A DNA stretch of 64,000 nt from Limnanthes douglasii subsp. nivea. Lineage: Eukaryota; Streptophyta; Magnoliopsida; Brassicales; Limnanthaceae. Where the stretch lies: contig JAUPFV010000005.1 of NCBI GenBank assembly GCA_036936605.1, positions 122,630,453 to 122,694,452 on the forward strand, written 5' to 3'. The notes beneath the pieces were generated by a model. It saw only the letters and a list, made by a program, of their open reading frames with translations, was not told the DNA's origin and ran no database searches. The translations under genes and the position numbers were made by a program. Shown in pieces: positions 54,141 through 64,000 of the stretch (its first letter is position 1; the number at the start of each line of letters is the position of its first letter).

Positions 54141-54524
54141 GGACCGTCATATGCTACTCAAGAATACATATTCAACTTTAATGGGATCCCTATATTCATT
54201 GTCAATGGGCAAACGGTACAACCCCGTACATGATTGATAATAATAAAGGACTAAAGACCTCTTTCTCGTAATGTGAACAATAGGATGCAACAGTAATCAC
54301 ATTACCATAATCAATCAATTACTTGGGCCAATTATGGAGGGTGGTCTAAGAGTAATATGGCTTGTAATCGTACATATCTACTCTTAAATGGTTCCTACTT
54401 TTGGAGATCCAATACAGTACAGATATCAATAAATATTTCCAAGCATATATATTGCAATAAACTTTAATGTGCACAATACTGCAAAATACAACATCAGATC
54501 CTATTACAAACTCTCCCACTGAAA

Positions 54525-57068
54525 CTAAAAATCCTCTAAATCAACTACACCCATACTGATGGTGTGTCCCTGGAAAACCTTAGGCAAAACCGCCTTTGTT
54601 AGAGGATCTGCTATCATGGAGTTTGTTTTGATGTGCTCTATACTTATCTGACCCATCTGTACTCTTTCTTTAACAGACAGAAACTTTATGTCTATGTGTT
54701 TGGATTTAGATGCGCTCCTGTTGATGTTAGAGTACTGTACTGCGGAATTGTTATCGCAATATAACCTCATAGGGATTTCTATCCCTTATACAATGCGTAA
54801 TCCAGTAACAAAATTCCGCAGCCATAGTGCCTGGTTTGATGCCTTAAAGCATGCAACAAATTCTGCTTCCATGATGGACGATGCAATAAGTGTTTGCTTT
54901 ACACTTTTCCAGGATATTGCACCTTCAGCCAATAAGAATATGTTGCCTGACATACTTTTTAATGTGTCTGCGCATCCACCAAAATCCGAGTCGGAATACC
55001 CGATGATCTCTAGCTTATCCGACTTCCTATATGTCAATATGTGCCCCTTTGTTCCTTGCAGATATCGGGGTACTCTTTTAACTGCTTTCCAGTGATCCAT
55101 TCCTGGGTTACTAACATATCTCCCCAACATTTTTACAGCAAAGGCAATGTCCGGCCTAGTACAAACTTGAGCATACATTAAACTCCCAACTGCAGAAGCA
55201 TAAGGGACCGTTTTCATTTCCTCAATCTCAAGTTTTGTCTTAGGACATTGACTCAGACTAAGTCTGTCACCCTTTGCTATAGGGGTACTTAGGGGTTTGC
55301 AATCTGCCAATCCGTAACGTTGTAACACACTTTTAATGTATGCTTTTTGTGATAATCCAAGAATACCACGAGAACGATCTCGATGTATCTGGATTCCTAA
55401 CACAAAACTGGCATCACCAAGATCCTTCATATCAAACTTGTCTGATAGAAATCTTTTTGTAGTGTGTAACAATTCCTTATTGTTCGAGGCAAGCAATATG
55501 TCATCCACATATAATATAAGAAATATGAAATTACTCCCACTGAACTTGTGATAAACACAATCCTCAACCGAGTTGATCTCAAAGTCATAACCGACTATCA
55601 CCTCAAGGAATTTGTGATACCATTGACGAGAAGCTTGTTTAAGCCCATAAATGGATTTCTTAAGTCTGCAAACCAGATCTTTTGAGTTACTTTCTACAAA
55701 GTGTTCTGGTTGCATCATGTAGATCGTTTCCGCAATATTACCATTGAGAAAAGCGGTCTTAACATCAATCTGATGAAGCTCAAGGTCAAAATGTGCAACT
55801 AATGCCATGATTGTTCTAAAGGAATCCTTCGTCGATACTGGAGCGAAAGTTTCTTTAAAATCAATCCCTTCACGCTGAGTATAACCTTTCGCTACAAGAC
55901 GTGCTTTATGTCTTTCCACATTACCCAGGGAATCGCGTTTGGTTTTGTAAACCCATTTACAACCAATTGCCTTTTTTCCTTCAGGTAATGGGACAAGATC
56001 CCATACCGCATTATCCTGCATTGATTTATACTCTTCTTTCATAGCGTCAATCCACTTTTGAGATTCAGAGCTTGCCATGGCCTGTTTGTAGGATGAGGGA
56101 TCATCTACAGTTCCAGCACATAACTCATCATGCTCCTGAAGATATACTATAAATTCTGGACCTATAGTACTCTTCCTTTCTCTAGTGGACCTTCTTAATG
56201 GCACTATTTCCTCTTGTTGCACTTCTTGAGGAGGTAGAGTTTGATCATTATGAACGATGTCATTTTGATTCCCTTGTGGAAGATTATCTTGAGGTTCCTC
56301 TTGTTCTACCTGAATCTCTGTATCCTGGTTAGAACCCTCAAGTGGAGCATCAGTGTTAATCTGAGGATTACCTTGTTCTAATGGGATCGAAATGATTGGC
56401 ATTACCGCCCAATCTTCAAATATCTCAGTATCCCTATTAAAACCTTCATGAATCTTTATGGATTCTTCCTCAAAATCAACATATGTTTCCTTATTCTTCC
56501 CCCCAAACTCAACATCCTCTAGAAACTTGGCCGTTCTTGTCTCAAATATTGTACCAGTGAGAGAATCATAAAACTTAAACCCTCTAGAATGTTCGGAATA
56601 ACCTATGAAGAAACAACTAACTGTTTTTGGGTCCAGTTTCTTTTCTTGAGGTTTGTAAGGCCTCGCCTCAGCTGGACAACCCCACACATGCAGATGCTTT
56701 AAATTAGGTTTACGCCCATTCCAAAGCTCATATGGAGTCCTAACAGTAGCCTTTGTGGGTACTCGATTGAGTATATAAGCGGCACATTTGATGGCTTCCC
56801 CCCAGAGATAATGGTAGAGATGAGTGACTTATCATTCTTCTAACCATATCTTTTAGTGTTCAGTTCTATCTCTCAGATACACCGTTCATGCGAGGTGAAC
56901 CAGGCATAGTGTATTGAGGGACTATTCCACACTTCTCTAGGTACTGTGCAAAGGAACCTGGACGTTGTTCACCCGATCCGTCAGATCTACCATAGTATTC
57001 ACCACCACGGTCAGATCTAACGGTCTTAATGCTTTTACCAAGTTGTTTCTCAACCTCGATCTTAAAAG
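54525..57068 (-). pseudogene. Copia pol: integrase C-terminal part, reverse transcriptase, RNase H
   Basis: Integrase remnant at about 57068-56690: TVRSDRGGEYYGR, GIVPQYTMPGSPRMNGVSER and CAAYILNRVPTKATVRTPYE, with stops such as the one after GVSER. A long open stretch, 56687-54786, encodes the integrase C-terminus (PKTVSCFFIGYSEHSRGFKF), a variable linker, RT (GCKWVYKTKRDSLGNVERHK, VKTAFLNGNI, active site YVDDILLAS near 55500) and RNase H to ALWLRNFVTGLRIV. A TAA at 54788-54786 interrupts the frame; it continues as LYCDNNSAVQYSNINRSASK and HIDIKFLSVKERV to 54525. The first catalytic Asp region of integrase and the protease are missing. Confidence 0.93.
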
Positions 57069-57788
57069 TTATGAACTTGTCCAGGGCCTTATACCTTTCT
57101 TGTTGACCGAACCTTGACCCGGTCCTTTGCCATATGCCTTTCGCTTAGGTCCTGCCTTATTCGGTGATGTAATCACATTAGCCTCAAGCGCTGTGCCTTT
57201 AAGTCTTTCCTCCTCCTGTGCAGCGTGGGAAATCAACTCATTGATATTCCACTTTTCTCGCATGCAGTTATAGGTGGACTGGAAATACTTAAACCGGTCT
57301 GGCAGCGAATGAAATGTGAATCCCACTATGCATTCCTCAGGTAAGTCTAAACCGATTGCCTTTAACTTTTGGCCAATCATCGACATTCCCAGAATGTGCT
57401 CCCGGATTTTACCTTTGCCATTATACGTTTTGGTAGCTAGCTCGATGAGCAAACGCTGCATCTCTACCTTTTCATTTTTGGCAAAGGCTTTCTCAATCTC
57501 CGTGAGAAAGACCGAGGCAGTGGTAACACCTTTAGGGACAGCCCCACGCAATGCTACTGCTATTCCCTGTAACAAGAGCGCCATGCATAACTTATTTGAC
57601 ATTTCTCACTTTTCATCAGCCTTAGTTTCATCCGGTGTACTTTCCGGACTAAGGGGAGATGGTTTGGGAGTTATTAGTGCATAGTCGTAATCATGTACAG
57701 ATAAAAACAGCAACATTTCTTGCTTCCACAATTGGAAATCCGAACAATCCAACGTCGGTCGATGATTCCCCAAAAAATTGTAACCCAT
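57069..57788 (-). pseudogene. Copia gag, truncated, one internal stop
   Basis: Start at ATG 57788-57786 (MGYNFLGNHRPTLDCSDF). TGA at 57608-57606 breaks the frame before EMSNKLCMALLLQG. After that, gag of the UBN2/copia type runs through IEKAFAKNEKVEMQRLLIEL and LPDRFKYFQSTYNCMREKWN to the Lys/Gly-rich GPKRKAYGKGPGQG. The zinc knuckle and protease that should follow are gone. Near 57090 the sequence passes in another frame into integrase (FITFKIEVEKQLGKSIKTV). Confidence 0.88.
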
Positions 57789-57965
57789 GGATACTATAAT
57801 AGGAACAAACAACACAAAGCACATCTAGCATTTTGACATATAACTGAAAACATGTGCATAAACATGACAAATACATGTAAAACATAAAATTCATTGATAA
57901 TAGATACCGGAGGGCAAATCAAATTAACATGAAATTTTATGAGTTTGAGAAAAATACTATGATCA

Positions 57966-58365
57966 TTATTTTAATTTTCTAATTGCCAATGAGACCTTCC
58001 GGAGGGCCGATGTCATTTACATATATTAAAATAACCATAATTTGATTTTCTTAAGTACCGATGAAACCTTCCGGAGGGCCGATTTCACCTACTTAAAATC
58101 AAAAAATTGTAAGGCTGAATTTAATTTATCATAACTACCGATGAAACCTTCCGGAGGGCCGATTTCATCTAATTAAAATTAAAATCAGCACCAAGACCAT
58201 TTTCAATAATTTTCTCCCGTTCATGATTAATTTAAACCCAAACGTGAACCTTCCGGAGGGCCGATAATATTTGAATTTAAATTAATCCCCGAACTTTTCG
58301 AAGCCTAGGATCCTTAAGAAAATTAATTTTAACCTTCCGGAGGGCCGATTAAATTAATTTCTTAG
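57966..58365 (-). other. Five-hairpin array in the copia leader with a constant apical sequence
   Basis: The 16-base core ccttccggagggccga occurs at 57995-58010, 58067-58082, 58147-58162, 58249-58264 and 58333-58348. Each copy is flanked by its own AT-rich inverted repeat, giving hairpins at 57966-58034, 58041-58103, 58114-58189, 58219-58294 and 58313-58365. The stems differ in sequence but remain self-complementary. Example: TTTGATTTTCTTAAGTA pairs with TACTTAAAATCAAA in the second, and ATTAATTTAAA with TTTAAATTAAT in the fourth. The array lies between the primer site and the gag start, so it would be in the genomic RNA leader. Function unknown; packaging, translation control and element-DNA roles are all possible. 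Confidence 0.88.
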
Positions 58366-58555
58366 TTTCACCTACCGGTCTACGAAACCTTAATCATGCA
58401 TCGTCATTTAATCATTCACACACACACAATTTAATTCACAAATAAACATACAAAAAAAATTGCATGCCAAACACAACATACTTGTGAAATAATTTACATA
58501 CAATATATATATTTCCGAACAAAATATGTACTTTCGAAAAAAAAAAATAATTAAT

Positions 58556-58562
<7 letters not shown>

Positions 58563-58638
<76 letters not shown>
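58563..58638. repeat. A homopolymer of 76 bases in the copia leader
   Basis: An uninterrupted A run on the plus strand (U in the element RNA). Exact length is subject to sequencing error. Confidence 0.95.
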
Positions 58639-58641
<3 letters not shown>

Positions 58642-58660
58642 CAGCAGTGCAGTGCAGACA

Positions 58661-58775
58661 CTTGCTGTTATTTCCAGCGGGCCCCTGCTGTAATTTTCAG
58701 CAGACCCTTGTTGAAATTGCAGTAGGTCCCTGCTATAATTTCCAGCAGGCCCCTGCAATTTCTAACGAGCTGCAA
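58661..58775. repeat. 22-23-bp degenerate tandem array in the copia leader, each unit a small palindrome
   Basis: Units begin near 58661, 58683, 58706, 58728 and 58751 (for example ccctgctgtaattttcagca). Within most units CTGCTG is paired with CAGCAG or a variant. The array is bounded by the A76 run on the left and a T24 run (58789-58812) on the right, which could pair with each other. Confidence 0.75.
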
Positions 58776-59186
58776 ATTGCTGCAGCAGTTTTTTTTTTTT
58801 TTTTTTTTTTTTCGGTTACCGTGATAATCAGCGGACAGTCTTCGATCAGCGTTAACATCAGGGGTTAAGCTGTCGATGAGCCACTGTCCCAATAATTTTG
58901 ATTTTATTCGTTATTTTAGGGTTGATTTGATGCTAATTTTGGGAGAAAAATTCCAGACATCAATAAACCCTAATTTTACCCGAAATAAAAAAAAAAATCC
59001 CCAAACTATAAAAATTGCAATTTCAATAAATCACATAACATGCTTTTCATACAATCCCTAAATCCATGCCCTACCAATTCAATTAACACATAATCCCAAT
59101 GACATGGATTCTTTACGATTAAGAAAAATATGCATGTTTGTCTATCTCAATTTGATTATTCTACTGAATCCAAAAAGGGTTTATTT

Positions 59187-59200
59187 GGCTCTGATACCAA
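59187..59200 (-). other. Primer binding site of the copia element (initiator Met-tRNA)
   Basis: The minus strand reads TTGGTATCAGAGCC one base after the LTR end. TGGTATCAGAGC is the common plant initiator-methionine tRNA primer site of copia elements. Confidence 0.93.
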
Positions 59201-59201
59201 T

Positions 59202-59872
59202 TGTTATATATAATCCGAAATCGCATCAGATAATATATAACAAATCGCGGAAAATAATAATAAAACCCTTTTTGTTAGATTCATCTATAGAAGAAACAAA
59301 AATTAAGAATACTTACGGGTTTGCCTGCTGCTATCCATCTAGTATTCTCTAGCGTTCTTTTGCGTTCTTTAGCGATTCCACGTTCTCTGGCGATTCCGTT
59401 TATGAAACTAAGAGACCTGTAGAATCAGGTTAGAGAAGAAGGAAAAGGTTTCCAGACACTAAGGAAGCGGCCGTATTTCTGATTAGGGTTTAGAGTGATG
59501 AAATACCTAAACCTAGCCCCTTATTTATAGATTTTACAATGTGAAGCCCAACATTGTAAAGCCCATCCTTTGTTACTTCCTTGTGTCCGGGACCATAACC
59601 CAATAAATTGATAATTCAATTTATATCCCTGATTTATTAATTCAGGCTTAAGTGTTGAGATTTGGGCCCTCTTCATCACAGTGCCCAAATTCAACCCGGT
59701 TACCACACTTGAGCCCATAACGCCTTTTTACCCATAAGTCCAATTTAGTTAATTAAATAATTAACTCGACTACTTTTAATTTGGACTTCCTTAAGACAAT
59801 AACCGAATATGTTTATTTAGCATATCGGTCCAAATTATTATTAGTCTATAAATATATAAATATATTCCAACA
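59202..59872 (-). repeat. 5' LTR of the copia element
   Basis: 671 bp with the same ends as the left LTR and no difference seen by eye, followed by the TSD TTTTT. Confidence 0.95.
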
Positions 59873-60433
59873 TTTTTTCCTTTTGTGTGTGAAATTTAAT
59901 CCTTAAATTGCATGGAACAAATTTCTGGTTTTAAGTCCGAATATTATTGTATTTTTGGTTTGGCAGTAGAATGAATGTGAAACGGTGACACTTTTTGCAA
60001 TGCCTATAGTTGTTCAAAGTATAGCATACGTTTACGATTTGACAAGGTTATGATTTCAAAATTTAAAAAAAGATGGAAGATAAGACTTGATTAAAAAACA
60101 AAGACAAGTCAAGCCAATGGATAAAAAGGGATACAGATATTGCTTGTAGAAGAAGCATTCTTTAACAAGAAACGAAAAACAATTATTCCAACAATATTGT
60201 TCTGAGTAGGTCCCAGAAAGAAATGCTCTAGAAACTTGACAACGACAACATGTAAGAAAAAGGAATTGGATACTATAAACTAGTTTTATTCTTTTGCTTT
60301 CGGTTTTAGAGAGGAAACAATAATATACTAACAAGTTTCAGAGTAAAGCAGATGATACAAGCCTAATGAAGAAATAAAAAAGTGTGATCACGAATTGATA
60401 CACAACATATCTTGATTTATGAGATCACAAGGT
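59873..60433. other. Interior of the Mutator-like element between the copia insertion and the captured gene
   Basis: AT-rich, no coding sequence recognised. It may include 3' untranslated sequence of the captured gene, because it lies downstream of it on the minus strand. Confidence 0.45.
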
Positions 60434-60816
60434 TGTAAAGCACGAATTTTGATATCGTAAATTTTATTGCAATCAGAAATGTCGTCCCAAGGCATAGAGT
60501 GTGACGTGGTTAATTGTTCGTGGTGCGAACAAGTAGTTACTCCGTAAGCATAACCTATATGGTTTTTGCATTTGTGACAGAGAAGCCTGGTTCTCGGTCT
60601 GAGCAAACCCCAGGAATGTAGGGAGTTGAAGTAGGGTGTCAATTTGTGCTCTTCAATTTAAGTGAATCTGGTTTCGTTAATGCTGTAGAATGATATAATG
60701 CTTGTTTTTATGGATTACCCGTATTTAACACCGAGAAGTGAGGTGTTTCGGTTATTAGAGCTGAGGTTTACTTGATAACCACAAGACCCACAACTGCAAC
60801 ATATAACATCTTACAC
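60434..60816 (-). pseudogene. Captured At4g08330-like zinc-ribbon protein gene, two nonsense codons
   Basis: The minus strand, starting just inside the right terminal repeat, encodes CSCGSCGYQVNLSSNNRNTS, LLGVKYG, a stop, SIKTSIISFYSINETRFT, a stop, IEEHKLTPYFNSLHSWGLL, RPRTRLLCHKCKNHIGYAYG and NKIYDIKIRALQP. From memory this is the arrangement of the plant 'uncharacterized protein At4g08330, chloroplastic-like' family, with paired CxxC motifs (CGSC, CHKC) that probably bind zinc. It is uninterrupted by introns but carries two TAA codons and no start ATG. Function of the family is not established. Its position flush with the inverted repeat indicates capture by the transposon. Confidence 0.75.
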
Positions 60817-60819
60817 CAG

Positions 60820-61592
60820 CAAATCTATCGACCCATGAAAATATAAATACAATATTAACAACTAACCTCTGTATAAAATTTTTTTCATGGTGAAAACGCT
60901 GCTTCGACTTGTCACAGCTTTCTGGGTTTGAGGAAACTGGTTCCAATCGATGATGGATGAAGAAATGTCTGAAGTCGCGTTAGGGTTTACTGATGGATGT
61001 GTTACTCAAAATGGAATGAAAATCGATATAGAGTTTACTGATGAAAGTGCCTGAAGTCGCGTTAGGGTTTACAAAGAGGAAGGGAAACTGGTTCCAATCT
61101 TGATGGAATCGATGATGGCAATGGCTTCAGCAGAGCAGAGAGAAATTAGGGTTAGTGTAAATTGGGGTAATTGGGGTTTGATTTGGGTAAGTGTAAATGG
61201 GTCGGGTTATATTGCTATGGGCTGGGCTGAGTTATATAGGGTTTCGGGTTTGGTTAATTAAGTTAGGGTTCGACCCGGTCCGTTTGTTAAGTTAGGGTAA
61301 ATGGTAAGATTTTTAGTTAAACGGTAAAAACCGAAGGTAAATGGTGAAGCTGACGTGGAAGCTGACATGGCTGCTGAGATGGAATGGGAATGGGCATTTT
61401 TGGAGAAAAAATTGGGGGACCATTCTTGCAACAAAAACTGATGCCACGTGTCAAGCTCAAAGGCTTCACATGTGCGGGGGGCTAAAAATGCAAATTAAAA
61501 AAATGATGGGGATGAGTTCTATGCATGGTTGAAGGAAGGGGACCAAGTTGATACAAATGGTAAACATGAGGGACCACGGGTGCTTTTTAGCC
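60820..61592 (-). repeat. Right terminal inverted repeat of the Mutator-like element
   Basis: Inverted copy of 50520-51316, ending TTTTTAGCC before the flanking AGACATATG. It is about 25 bp shorter than the left arm through small indels, with scattered substitutions. Confidence 0.9.
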
Positions 61593-64000
61593 AGACATAT
61601 GGGTCTGGAACCAAAGAATCAAATAGAAATAACGGATTTGGTCCCGATTCCTTATAAATATCCGTACAGTTTAAAGGATTTGACCAATACTATTATTAAA
61701 TATCCACGGTTTTTGGTTCGTTTCATTTTGTTTTGAAATTTGTTTTTTTTTTCGGTTTTGGTGAAGTACTATTATGATAAATATCCGCTGTTTTTGGTTC
61801 TTCTATTGAGATTCAGTTTCGTTTCAAGTTTGGTTTCTTTCGTTTTTGGTGTAGTACTATCTAGAACCGAATTAAAATATGATCGAAATCTTTTCGGTTT
61901 TGGTAAAGTACCATTTATAATCGAATCCAAATATATATTAAATCCAGTATTAGTTAAGTAACCGTTTAGAATCGAATTCGAATATAACCGATATTCGAAT
62001 ATATTTTTTTGGTTTTCAAATTATATACTCATACAAAACCAATTTTTTTAGCGGAACTGAATTTTACTCGTTTTTTAAATAAATATCCATAGTAAAAACA
62101 TAAAAAAACTAAATAAGTTCAACACCACATTAGTGTGTTTAAAAAAATACTACATTCGGCTAAATAAATTTAAAATTTAGAGTGTCATGTTGTACTCGGA
62201 TCGTCACTATTTTTGTAAGTTTTACGAGTTTTTTTTGGAGATAAAAAGTTGTATATGTTATTCCGGTCGATTAGAAGGCGAAAAATTGTTAAACGAAACG
62301 TGTAAGAGGATAATCAAAATATTTTTTTTAAAAAATAAATATTTTCGCACGAACCATATGAGATACATATGAGATCATGTAAGCGTGTATAATTTTATAC
62401 CTTTAAATTTACGTGTTAAATGATGAACACATAAAATGTATAAGTTAGATTTATAAAGATATTTATCATTAAATAAATTTGATTTTAGATATATAATAAT
62501 AAAACCGCGTCCATTGTTAATTATTTATTACCATTTAATATCCACTATTTTTCTATATAATTTTTATTATTTTAGATTCTTTTTAACCATTCATTTATTT
62601 TTATCTTTAACAAAACATGTGACTGCGAAACCACACCAAACTTCAAACCTTAATTTGTCGATGCGAGCTTCAGACTCCGGATAAGGAGTCCGCAAATCTC
62701 ATGGTATGTGATTCAATTAACAAAGAAGTGGATAATTTCATAGAAATGCAACACAATATATTAAGGCTCAACATCAAGGATTTATCTTGAGTCAGACTCT
62801 CTTCCCTTAGTTGGACGAAGCTAGTTACACCGACTCAACATCGAGTAAGATTCTAGGCTCGAAGGTCACTTCAAGATATTTGATATGGTATTATATACTT
62901 TTCACAAACTTCTGCGACGCCTGTTTGGTTTGGATCCAACTAGAAATCGATCTTTAGATCCCGGTTCGGTAGAAGGTGGGCCTGCTTTACTCAACCAACA
63001 TTAGAGAAATCGTTTGAGGGTGGTGTATTATTCTTCACAACATGCCGGCTCCGTGTACTGCCAAATATTTTTTACAAAAGAAGAGCTAACATTAGCACAC
63101 ACATTCCATCCCGAATATAATCTACGACACAACCAACTGAAAGATAAAAGTAGTAGTGAGAGTAATTACTTATGTATGACCATCGCCGACACTAGTGGTT
63201 TGGCGTAAGACATGTCTGTTTCCTAGTTCTCATTGATGATGATAAACGGCCTCTTCCATGTCACATCAAAGTCGTGAAGGTTTGCGATGACCTTATATTT
63301 GGTATGCATCGTCAAGTAAAAATATGAACTTTTACTAATTGCACTAATGTTGGTCATCATGAGGCATTCCTTGATGGTAGATTCTTCCCATAAACTATGA
63401 GGATACTTTTGACGTTATGAGTAGCCTCCATCCGTTCGTCACCAGTTGGTTGAGACACATCCGGTTGAGAAAAAAAATCTAAATGGTCATGGTGCAATTA
63501 GACGACAAAACCAATGCCAAAGAGAATTGTGAAGAAAACGAACTCGCTAAATGTGGCATCTACAAGAGTTTCCCCAGACTTTGGTAGTCATACATGTACA
63601 TCAACCATAATAATCCATTTTTATGAAGTCTTTCCAACGTCTCGAATTTATAGAGCCTATAATTATCATTTTTATCTGATCCAACATTTTTTAGGGAAAA
63701 ACCATCTAAATTAGCCCTAAAATAAACATGTTTGGGTTGCTAAACCATAAATCCCCAACAATTTGAAGAGTATATGAGGTGGTTGCACAAGATCACGCAC
63801 CAAAGTAGTCCATTATATAGTTCCAACAACACCAACTATGTTGAAAAATTTAGAATTAATGGTTGATAAGTTATTAGTCCTGAAGGCTTAGAACAAAGAC
63901 ATAACGCTCAAGAGTTCGACAACGATGTGGTCTCCCAAACTTCCACCTCTTGTTCCTATGCAAAGTTTTCATCTCTCTGAGGAGGACTTGGAAAATCGTC
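61593..64000. other. No recognisable gene
   Basis: 61640-62050 is rich in ttcggttttggt/gaaccgaat phrases in loose repetition, perhaps a decayed DNA-transposon end. 62500-64000 has short open frames on both strands, none of which could be matched to a known family by eye. There may be decayed transposon sequence, but I cannot support a specific call. Confidence 0.45.

Larger units (their letters stand above)
53459..59872 (-). mobile_element. Ty1/copia LTR retrotransposon, very young, internally deleted
   Basis: Two 671-bp LTRs, 53459-54129 and 59202-59872, look identical by eye (both TGTTATATATAATCC ... ATATATTCCAACA). The TSD TTTTT is at 53454-53458 and 59873-59877. On the minus strand: 5' LTR (right), initiator-Met tRNA primer site, a leader of about 1.4 kb with hairpins and homopolymers, gag, a deletion that removes the end of gag, the protease and the first part of integrase, then integrase C-terminal part, RT, RNase H, polypurine tract and 3' LTR. 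Because integrase precedes RT it is copia-type. It is inserted in the Mutator-like element. Confidence 0.96.
50520..61592. mobile_element. Mutator-like element with long terminal inverted repeats and a captured gene (Pack-MULE type)
   Basis: The left end (GGCTAAAAGTGGT...) and right end (...TTTTTAGCC) are inverted copies of each other for about 0.8 kb: 50520-51316 and 60820-61592. The flanks carry a 9-bp near-duplication, AGGCATATG at 50511-50519 and AGACATATG at 61593-61601 (8 of 9 match), the TSD size of Mutator elements. No transposase is visible inside. The interior holds a broken At4g08330-like gene next to the right repeat, a nested hAT-type element and a nested copia element. Without those two insertions the element would be about 3 kb. 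Confidence 0.82.

Noticed and set aside
57966..58365. A CRISPR array (short repeats with variable spacers)
   Set aside because: The 'spacers' are halves of inverted repeats around each core, spacings are uneven, and the array lies in the leader of a plant LTR retrotransposon.
58436..58642. Open frame encoding a long phenylalanine run
   Set aside because: It is only the translation of the A76 homopolymer in the copia leader.
61341..61736. Open frames of about 60 codons in the right terminal inverted repeat
   Set aside because: The first (61341-61532) is matched by an antisense-equivalent frame in the left arm (50522-50764), as expected from inverted copies; neither frame resembles a known protein.

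Overview
This is nuclear DNA of a flowering plant, most likely a eudicot: it has spliceosomal introns, LTR retrotransposons, an L1-type LINE, DNA transposons, and one intact host gene that is recognisably a plant cysteine oxidase (PCO). No tRNA, rRNA, CRISPR or prokaryote-like operon was seen.

Layout. 1-43700 is a nest of transposons, mostly Ty3/gypsy elements of the Tat lineage. They have a dual RNase H, an antisense additional ORF (aORF) downstream of the integrase, and LTRs of about 350-480 bp. Nesting can be read from target-site duplications (TSDs). Element A (2285-6791, TSD AATAA) sits inside an older plus-strand element X (about 1765-10120). Element B (14678-25233, TSD GCATC, two 479-bp LTRs) sits inside an older plus-strand element G (about 11170-14677 plus 25239-26390). 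Element F (29354-38597, TSD ATACC) contains the 3' half of another Tat element, E, and splits ORF1 of an L1-type LINE (28700-29353 plus 38603-about 42600). Fragments of further gag-protease genes lie at 26950-28680. Nearly all of these coding regions are broken. The exception is the 989-codon antisense aORF of element B (15590-18559).

44505-49935 (+) is an intact five-exon PCO gene of 239 codons. Downstream, 50520-61592 is a Mutator-like element with terminal inverted repeats of about 0.8 kb and a near-perfect 9-bp TSD. It carries a broken copy of an At4g08330-like zinc-ribbon gene. Nested in it are a hAT-type element (51638-53235, 8-bp TSD) carrying a broken PLATZ-like gene, and a young minus-strand Ty1/copia element (53459-59872, two 671-bp LTRs that look identical, TSD TTTTT). 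The copia element has lost the region from the end of gag to part of the integrase. Its long leader holds five hairpins that share one apical sequence on five different self-complementary stems. 61593-64000 shows nothing recognisable.

How things fit together: the only host function visible is PCO, an oxygen-sensing enzyme of the N-degron pathway. The rest is a record of repeated insertion, gene capture and decay. The most unusual signals are the copia leader hairpin array, the conserved amber codon between protease and reverse transcriptase in the A/B family, the TATA-driven and spliced antisense aORF shared by five Tat elements, and the two captured host genes nested in one transposon.
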